DNA of 64,000 nt from Branchiostoma floridae. Lineage: Eukaryota > Chordata > Leptocardii > Amphioxiformes > Branchiostomatidae. The position numbers and the translations under genes were made by a program. Under the pieces are notes generated by a model. The model was not told where the DNA came from, searched no databases, and saw only the letters and a program-made list of their open reading frames with translations. The DNA lies in NCBI RefSeq assembly GCF_000003815.2, contig NC_049996.1, forward strand, positions 1,793,349 through 1,857,348, written 5' to 3'. Below, one piece after another: positions 21,851 to 32,000 of this stretch. The stretch's first letter is position 1, and every line of letters starts with the position of its first letter.

Positions 21851-24800
21851 TTATTAACAACTACAAACTATCTACAACAGTATACAACAATAATACTAAT
21901 CTAACATAACAGAAAATGTGGCGGCATAGTGTATTTCACATTGTTAGAACACTACATCTCTTTTGCATAGCATTATGTATAATTATATATATAGGCGTAG
22001 GTGGACAGCTATGGAGTCAGGACATGATAGAAGTACATTGAATATTTCTCTACTTGTTTTAGGTAATGTTGTTCTGTTGTTACATATGGTCAATAACTTT
22101 TTCCTTACTTCATTATATGGGCAGGAGTCATCATCACTCAGCAAATTCCTGACTTATACAAATGAAACGTTTGGGGGTGTTTGGGTTAGTTATAGATTAC
22201 GTTTTCTGAAACTCAGAGCCAAACCATTTTGATTGCTATTTGAGACATAGATGTTCACTGGACACTTGTCTGACAACAATCGGTATTACAGGGTGCAAAA
22301 TATAGAATACAAACAATAAAAAAATTATAATCTCACCTTTTATCCAGCTGTATCCTGTGCAGCGTATCCTGTGATGTTTGTACAATGCATTGGGAATGAA
22401 CCTAATGTAGTAAGAAAAGTTTGCCTGGAGTAAAGAGGTTACTATTAGTACATGGCTTGTGTAAGTATCATAAAAGACATTTTAGATATCATCCTGGACC
22501 AATCAGTCATGATGATAAACATTAACAAGATCTGTTGAATATACAGACTCATAAACTCTTGTTGGAATGTTTATTATCACTTTTTGATAATTTTTACAAT
22601 ATCCTGACTTCATCTGAACGAAATTATGTACTGTTATTGGCTGATGATGATGGGGATACAAAGTGAAATAATCATTTCAAGGTCTCATCAATACATACCA
22701 AATATCAGTACAATCAATCCAGGCCTATATTTACACATTATTGAAACACATACCCACACATAACCTTCTAGCAAAGCTAACCAGGAAAACCTACACTGAT
22801 GTGCATAGTTCAGAAGAAAGACAGACCCATTGGAAAAGAACAAGAAACACAGTAAAACAACCAAAGATGACCACAGACTTAATTGATGGAATATTTGGGA
22901 TATTCTATCATCTATTTTGGAATAGCCAAAAAAATTCAGTCACATTTAAGCTCATTCTACATTTTTCTTTGCATATATTTATCCTTAATACAACATATCT
23001 CAAGTTTTTCATATCTTTATACTAAGAAATAAGTTCGAAATACGAAAATACCAAGGTTGTAGCAAGGGAAATTGCTATACAGACTGATCCCATGTCAAAA
23101 CATGGAAATGCAAAATGCAAGTATCAAAATGCAAATTAGCCTGCAGCCGCTCTCTCATTGGCTCAACCGATGATTGCCATCGTACCATTGGTTGATCTAT
23201 TGATTGTGATGGTCAGCCGGAACCGCCAATTACACTGTATTACCCGCATTGAAGCTTTGCGCAAGCCTAAGTGTTTAGGCCACATTTTTGGCGGGAAAAT
23301 CATCACCATTTCATTATGCCCACGTGCGGCACGCTCTAACAGGTGGCCGCTTAGCCAGTCTTTCCACGATGGCAAAACAATTTTTAGAAGTTTTCCACCT
23401 ACAGAAACCTAACGTTAACGTTACAGATTTTCTAAGACTCACTTGAAATACATTTGGTAACGTTACCACATACTAGTATTCACCAAGCTTTTGGTAGCGC
23501 AAAAATGGTCAAGTACAAGCCAACCTAAAAAGATACAGCGAAACATTAAAAGAACCAATTAATCATAGCTCAAGGAGTTTCACCTCTATAAGAACCACAT
23601 AATTGATACGGACAGGAACAATTTGTTGGAAATTAATTCAACGAAACATCTTGGTATCTTTTTAATACCTGAAAGCAGTTTTCTCGACAACACAGCGACT
23701 GAAGTACGACACGCTATTTTTGTTGTCTCCAACGAGTCCACTAGTCAGGTCAGAAAATGACCATTTTCTCAGTCAAACGTCCAAAGAACGGCGTAAATCC
23801 ACTGTGAAATCATTCTGGCGACTCCGTACATAGGTTTGGAGAATTATTTATGGAGCAAAAGTTGAAAAATTGACCAAAAAAGGTGCTAAAACAACAGCAA
23901 GAACGACACTGCGTCAACACCCAAAAACATACCAACAGAATAGACCATACCAAAGGTGATTTTTAGGGGTGCAAATTTCTCCATAAATTTGTCATCGGCG
24001 GAGACTTTCTTTAAAAAAAAACGTTGTCCCCACCATTTAGGACAACGTTTACCTCCGCGGGCCTGTCACAACAAGTGTTGGTTTCCTGATACTAATCCAC
24101 AATCTGCCACAGACAATTCATTAAATGTGGGTGCCTTAGATATGCTGTCAACGTTGCAGACAAGATTACTAATACTAACTTTTCACGTGTATAATGTATA
24201 TATCTCTATTCTAAGGTTGGACGCTTTCACACTTTTCCTTCTTATAATAAAAATAAACTGGGAAGAAAAAAATTTATTAAGCTTATTGTTTGAGACCTCA
24301 TAGTATATTAGTGAAGACGATACGTGAGTGCACACGACTTGATAACGTTCTTCAAATTCAAATTAGAATCTAACATTTCCACGACCGCATACCTTCCTCA
24401 GCTTTTTCTGTAATTCCTTCAGTCCTTAATTTAAGAATAACTTATTCCACTGGGTTAGCCTGTCCACACTTGTTTTAATTACTTTGGAAATTGGAAATGT
24501 AACATTATGGTTGTATCTTCAACATTATATACGATGCATACGGGAAGGATATTTCAACAAACAGTAAACTGACATATGTCATTCGTCTTGATCAATTATA
24601 CATTTTATTCATCATTTTCAATACCTTTGTACATGTGTGGAAACTATTACTGTTGTTTCCATCAAATAATTACAATCTAGTATGAAATGGATTCAAAACG
24701 TCGATTTAAACATATATAAATATGGATTTAAAACAGTCCCATTTAAGGTATGACAACCGATTTACTATGTTTTCTTGCATTCTTACATAACTATAGGTAA

Positions 24801-25525
24801 GAGGCTCGGCATATTATAAATAATAATAAAATATAGTTAATGTTCATTTCGTGATCTTAATGTTGTGCTTTGCTTTATGGCAAATATGTCTTAACTGTTG
24901 TCCACAAATTGTCGTTGTTACGTAAAAACCACTAGCTTGGTACGAAGTCTTTGCTGCTAAACAACTACATGAAACGTAAGTTTAGATACAAGATGAACAT
25001 GGCTATCAGGAAAGCCTAATATGTATAACATAAAAGTTGTCATAGACCAATCTTCTTATTACATTTGACATTAACATTTGTTAATCTTACCACACAACTG
25101 TATGGCGTAATATCTGTTTCATGCAAATATTTACTGCGCTACAAAAATATGTTGCAAACTGATTTCCACTATAAATTTTTCCCTTAAGAAAATAAACATT
25201 TTAGCTCACATGTGTGACATAAATGTAAATATACGAACAATATTCATGACATTAAGTTACGCTCCTATCGTTGCAATTGTACTTTGCAGGCCACATCGGC
25301 AGGCAGTCGATTAACAAAGGGCGATACTTCAACTAATGTCTTCGAAGTCAGTTCTAAAAAAAGAAGAATATACGTTAAGAATGGCATTATATTCTCAACA
25401 CATTGGTATGCATGTAATTGTAGTATCATAACAACAAGATATGAAGCCTCATATGCTTTTATAATGTTGATTTAACATTGTTTGAACAGTACCATATAGG
25501 CAACAATGATAAACTGTCTTCTCTA
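21851..25525. other. Intergenic, no gene seen
   Basis: It contains a promoter-like motif cluster (23129-23326) and an 11-bp perfect hairpin (24019-24050, AAACGTTGTCC). No supported exon was found. Confidence 0.35.
23129..23326. promoter_or_regulatory. Orphan promoter-like cluster
   Basis: Within 200 bp lie an octamer ATGCAAAT (23129-23136), inverted CCAAT boxes (23157-23161, 23187-23191), a direct CCAAT (23226-23230), a palindromic E2F-type TTTTGGCGGGAAAA (23286-23299) and a CACGTG E-box (23321-23326). This combination is typical of cell-cycle promoters. No recognisable gene follows on either strand within reach. Confidence 0.4.
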
Positions 25526-25611
25526 CAAGCAGATGTTATGGAAGGGGCTAGTAGTGGTGGCATTTTTTCATCGGAGGCAGATGAGCCAATCCCGGACGTA
25601 ACATCTGCTTG
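25526..25611. mobile_element. 86-bp inverted-repeat element
   Basis: Perfect 13-bp terminal inverted repeats (CAAGCAGATGTTA and TAACATCTGCTTG) bound 60 bp of unique sequence. It looks like a very short MITE or solo terminus. Confidence 0.5.
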
Positions 25612-25879
25612 GAAAATAAGAATGTCCTCATCCAATCACAATGGACAACAAATATTGCTTTATCAATTACGATTCCATTGTCTGTGCCTATTTATGTAAT
25701 GATAACGCATACATTTGACAACATCAATGTAGATTACAAAGGTGATCATATTGGCAAGAAAGTGGTACTTTGATCCCATAGAGCTATCAATAGTTAGGCG
25801 TTATCTACTGTGTAAATATCTAGACTTTAGATACTTATTTGATAATTAAGAGGTTATACAAACTGACCTGGTATGATGC

Positions 25880-25930
25880 TCACCACTGGTTGTTACTGGT
25901 AGAGACTCGCGCACGTGGAAGCTTGAATTT
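25880..25930 (-). CDS. Gene B candidate terminal exon
   Basis: The acceptor ATTCAG and the phase-0 reading KFKLPRARVSTSNNQW then TGA (25880-25882) fit a final exon. The same TGG-TGA overlaps a good GTGAGC donor at 25883, so splicing onward is equally possible. Confidence 0.45.
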   Translation of the reverse strand, partial: KFKLPRARVSTSNNQW

Positions 25931-26059
25931 CTGAATATGTGAAGCGAAGATGAACAAAATCAGCATAAATATAAATATACATAACTATTGCTACATTCAA
26001 AGTAATATTAGTTTTTACCTTTGCAACAACATTGGAACCGAGCCAACTCATACCTCCAA

Positions 26060-26093
<34 letters not shown>

Positions 26094-29000
26094 GGTTTAT
26101 TGGATTAAAAAACTGTTGCAGCCTAACGGCTGAATTGCAATTTTGTACAATGATCACAAATTTCACATATACGTATACATATATATACAATATACAATAT
26201 ATTAAATACACTACACTGACATACTTCAAGTATCATATTATACTACTTCAAGTATCATATTATACGCTTTGCATCCTAGGTTTGTTTCTCTGCAATGTTC
26301 AAATAACAGCGGACGCACATGAAAACAAACACACAAACCGATTACAATGTCTCCGTTTTCACGAAAATAAGTATGATTGATCGCAAAAGCTTCACAAAGA
26401 CCCTAATATTCACCTGATCAACAGGAACATTCTCCAAACTCGGTGCCCAATCATAAGCACGATTGTCGTGGCCCCCGAAAGTCCGAAGGTTTCCGTGAAG
26501 GAAGCTGTCATTGGTTGAACGTTCCCGGTCGCGAGTTGGGGTGGCGTAACTACCGCGATCTTGACTGGAGAGGCGAGACGCTCTGGCCACGTTGTTCTTC
26601 TCCGAACCGTAACTATCCTCGGAGTAGGTCTGGCGTTTGTTCACCATGCTGGAAAGGGAATTGTAACGTCAATCTTACGGTTGTTCTTATACTACGGTCC
26701 AACTTAAAAGAGGGCCCCTGGTGGTTTACGAATTCGGGCATGATTCCTATATGGCACTTTGAGGCATTCTGCAGCTACGGGTCTATTTTGTGGCACGGCC
26801 GGGCCCCTGGATTGCTTATAATTCGCAGTTAAAATCAACAAAAATCAACAAAAAATTGCCATGGCTTAATTGTGAAAATGACGAGAGATGAGACGTGAGT
26901 GGACCAAACTTTACAGTCTGATCTTATATACTCTACTGCACAAATCTGATGTGTTGTGCTTAAAATGCGGTTTACCGGTTATTCAAAACAAAGAAACACA
27001 ATCAATACCAGAATAAAGGACAAGAGATGTGCCTATTGTAGAATGAAAGAGTCTCAAAGACTTGCCTGTAGAGCGGCATTTCATCCTGCATGTCGTCAGT
27101 CTGCTTCGTCATTGGTGCCTTTTCTTCATGTGTCCAGTAAGCGTTGTCTGGCGTTAGTTGTCTATGAGTATGACGAAAAGGAGAGCTTTGATCAGCTCAA
27201 TATTGTGCAGTCTTATTACTTAAACACATTATTATAGAAACGTATATTAGTTCTCTCTTGTACAAGCCCCAAACGCTTCCTGAACGAAAATAAAGGAATA
27301 AAGGGACGCTTCCACCCCCACAGATTTTAGAATACATGCATATTCCTAAGCTGAAGCTGCCTCAGCACTGAATTTCCAGTACTGACGCCGATTCAGCACT
27401 GGACTTCCAGTGCTGACGACCACTTCAGCACTGGTGTTCCAGTGCTGACAGAGGAGACAGTTACTTTTGTATATTTGCATCAAAATCCAGTACTTACTTA
27501 CTGCTGTATACGAAGCCTCTAATCATTTTTCTATAGATATAGTGGATAATTTGAAACCATAGAAACCTTGAAGATGAACAGAGACGAGGGCGACACAAGT
27601 TATCTGGCACTTTGTGACGACCCGTTACTGCAGTCACGTGGCTCCAACGTCACGTCACGGCAGCTGCAGTAGACGGGTCCACTCCGTGAACATTTTGGTA
27701 AGCCCCAATTCATTTGAAGTGTTGGTTATATAAACTTTAGTCTTCTTTCCTACATGGAAATTGTTTGCCTACGTACCTTTCAAAATCGCCCCCTTTCTTG
27801 TTGCGTCGGCAGCACAGACAGACGGACAGGGTGATGATGATGATAAGTAGAAGGCCTCCCACGCCAGCCCCCAGCCCAATGACCAAGGCCTGTGAAGCAT
27901 AGAACTCACACTTTTCTCCCACGTAGAAGCCGGTAGGATCATGGTTGCACCTTGATATTGTCAAAACAAAACAAGTTAAGAACAAATGTTAATGATTATG
28001 TAATAAAAAGGACATCTTCTCTGACAATAACTATGACCATAGCATCCCAAAACACGAGATATCTAAACGGGAAATTCCGCTGATATCCATAAGAAGTGGG
28101 TTGCTAGGGGACCCAAGTCTAATCGTTTCGAAGTCTACTAAAGACCTACCATCGAACAACATGCCAATGCAATCCACTCAGTCCTTGTCAAGAAATCATG
28201 GTCACAGACAGACACACACATGGACGCTACCGAAAACATAACCCCCTTGAAGAAGGTAATGATTTAAGTCTTGCCTCTCCTCAATATGCCCACAAATAGG
28301 AATTGTACAAAGAATATTATGATGAATAAGCACACTATATTTCACTCACGTGCAGAACACGTCCCTGCCCGGTGTGTGGACGCATCTACCGTCGTTGCTG
28401 CAGTAGTCACCTGTCGTGGCGTTACATTTGGAGATACAGGTGCCGCTTGTTGAGACACAGGTGTAGCCAGGTTGACATGTCTTTGTATACTCGCACAAAT
28501 CCCCATCTATTTGCTGCTGAAGTATTTGGGCAGCCTCCCTGTAGATGTCTATTGAAATAAATATGGTCTTGATTAGTTCTGTGTAGCCAAAACCCGTACC
28601 TGTATCTGCACCTGTACCTACAGGTCTAGACCGGAACATTTGGTCTACCTGTACCTGTACCTTAACAAACTAAAGCACTAGTGGACACCACTGCATATAT
28701 TAAACACATAATAATAGTATAAGTACCCAATCTAAACTTGGTAATGAAAAATAATTGCCTAAAGTTTAGAACTTCAAGAGGAAAACAATAAGTACGTTTA
28801 CGGTTCCGAGTACGCATGAGCAGGGGCAGGAATTGTGGGTAATTGCCAAAGGTAAAGGCCCCTGACTTGTAAACAGTACTTGCATAGCACCAAACAGTTC
28901 TTGCCCCATCAAGTCCCGATTTGCATAACGATGTCCCGAATTCGAAGTCCTTTGGTTATGTATCAGGGGCCTTCACCTTTGACATATTACCCACAATTCC

Positions 29001-32000
29001 CGTTGCTGCACTTGCGTACTCGGGACCATGGACGTGCTTATTGCTGTACAACAAAAAATGTTGCTTGTCTCACCATCTTGAGTTGTGTGTTGGACGAAAG
29101 TTCCCGTAACCGCATCTTTGCCGTTCACTGTCAAACCACCATCGATGGCCTGTTCTAGTGCAGTGGTATTGATGACATCAATGACATTCTGTAGTTTCTT
29201 GTAATCGTAGTTTACCTCATAATTAACAATAGTTACATCGCCCACAGCCCGGCGTTTGTTGCTAGGCTTTTCCCTGGAAAACAAATTTGCAAAATTATTA
29301 CGAGGATCAATAAGTATGCAGCCCACGCCCTTCTGAACATCAGTAACGTTAGGTGAGAGAGAAGCCAAATTGAACTGCGACCTGAGGTATTATGGGTCAA
29401 CTTGCTTTGCTGAAAGTCAGATACCCACTTTTTCTTAACTGAAATACGATGGGATGTTTCATAAAACATTTGAAAATGTCATCTGAATGTAGATTTCATG
29501 GCGTGAAGAACAACTCTGATAACAGTTCACCCATGTTCTTCTCGTCGCTTACCTACTAACGTTTAAAAGGATATCGACTGGAAGGAAAGTAATGACCACA
29601 ACAATTCAAATTTTGGTAGACATTCATAAAAGCCGTAACGTTTCATAATATACAATGTGTTATCTGTAATAGCACCCCTTCTGGAGTTTACTGATCATTT
29701 AAGAAGATGCAATGCTCAATATGAAAACCACATCCACCATGATTGCCATCAAGTAACAAGTAGGATGGAAGATCACAAAGGACAGTAACTTGTTAGGATA
29801 TGTACTTACTCAAAACTGGTGACAGTTATGCTCTCAAATCCCTCCGTTTCATTGTAGAAAGGCTCCACCTGTTCATTGGTAAAATATAGACATATTAGTT
29901 TGGTGGAAAACAGCAAGAATCAGGAGTACAAAAGTCAATTTTGGGCGTTTATACGGCTCTTATTTTGGTCAAAATTGGGCCCGACCGGCCCCGGATTATT
30001 TAAACTCGGAATAAGTATCAACGAGAAATGGATGCCATGACCTATCCGTGAAAACAAATTTGTGGCTTCGGAGGCCTTCTCGGACTACACCTACGACGGG
30101 CGCCGGCCCAACTTTTGTGGCCAAAGCATGACAGCGCTATAGCCAGGGCAAAGTTTTAGCCGTTTAAGTTTTAGTAAATGTAGATTTTTTACCTGATTTA
30201 TAAATTCGTCAGCAAAATCTGTGTATGCCTGTGACGATGAATTCTTGAGGTCATCAACAAATGGAAAATCTTCAAACTGAATAGACGAGTCCACAGCAAC
30301 GATGACAATGACCTCTGTTGGGATCTGGGCCACATCTAATGAGGAAATGATGCAAGTTGACATGCAGTGCGTCAGTCACTCATTAACAAGTAGCTATAGT
30401 GTTCTTGTTAGGCCATCTTTTAAAGCAACGATTATGCTTCTGAATATCTTATAATTACTATAATGCTGGGGTCTGAATAATGATATGGCAGCAAAGCCAC
30501 TGTGTGGTACTGGATCAAAGACAAAGTTGAACTGTCATTTTTCAACACTCCTCACTGATGTTCTATCTGCATAAAGTGACGTCACAGATGATCGTTCATT
30601 CTTTAACAAAGACTGGAGTTGGACAGTCAAAAATCTGTCCACTCTAATTCTACAGTTCAACTTTGATCCAGAGAGACGTCTTCCAACACAGTTGAACTTT
30701 TAAGTTAACCTTGTGTGGCTGTACTGACTAGACAAGGGTTAACTGAATATTGTCATTATGCCATTAAAAGTAATTCAATTCAGAGATCCAAAACTCACTC
30801 ACCTATAATGACTGGAACCTCTGGTTCCACATCTATTATATCTGAAATAAAAACAACATTCTATATCGATTAACAAGAAATTAATATTTCAAAGTACTCA
30901 CCTGTTTGTTGGTGTGTTGCTCCCAACACTACGACAGTATAGGCTCCTTAACAACAATGCTAAACAAAAGTCCCGTATCCAACGCCCGTATCTCTTCTCG
31001 TTTTCAACATAATTGAGCATGTATGGCTTAATCGCATATGTATATATGGCTTGTCATATTACATGCAAATGCATATCTATCTACTGAGTACACATTGACA
31101 TAGATGTGTCAATCTCCACCTATAAGATATAAATGAATATGATTGACGATGCAGTAGTAATGCGTGCCCGAATTGATAATTGATAGTACAGGAGTGTTGA
31201 AAATGTAAGAAAATGCTACAGTAACTGAATATTCTACAATGTATGTATTTAGTGAATACATATTGTTATATAGTACAGCACGTGTCAAGGCGAATTAAGT
31301 AAAGGTAAGCAGTGGATAGGAAGTACCAGTGTAGAGATTTTAAAATGTTTGTAATTCATTGTGTATCCATGTCATATGATAATAAAAAAGATATTCAGAC
31401 GAAATCAAAATAAATATGATATTGCAGCCAATGGTTACATGTATACATTATCAATTCTAGAAGCCAGATTAAAGCTAGCTGACATCCAGCACAATGATTG
31501 ATGCATATATTATTCAAAATTTTTAAAAAAGTGGAACTAACCGGGTTTTTCTGTTATAGGGGCCTTTGTCGTTAATGGCTTTTCTTCTGTAGTTATAGCA
31601 TCGGTTCCTGGCACTGCAGTGGCAGTGGCTGCACCAGTCCCTGGCGCTGCAGTGGCTGCACCAGTCCCCGGTGCTGCAGTGGCTGCACCAGTCCCCGGCG
31701 CTGCAGTGGCTGCACCAGTCCCCGGCGCTGCAGTGGCTGCACCAGTCCCCGGCGCTGCAGTGGCTGCACCAGTCCCCGGCGCTGCAGTGGCTGCACCAGT
31801 CCCCGGCGCTGCAGTGGCTGCACCAGTCCCCGGCGCTGCAGTGGCTGCACCAGTCCCCGGCGCTGCAGTGGCTGCACCAGTCCCCGGCGCTGCAGTGGCT
31901 GCACCAGTCCCCGGCGCTGCAGTGGCTGCACCAGTCCCCGGCGCTGCAGTGGCTGCACCAGTCCCTGGCGCTGCAGTGGCTGCACCAGTCCCCGGCGCTG

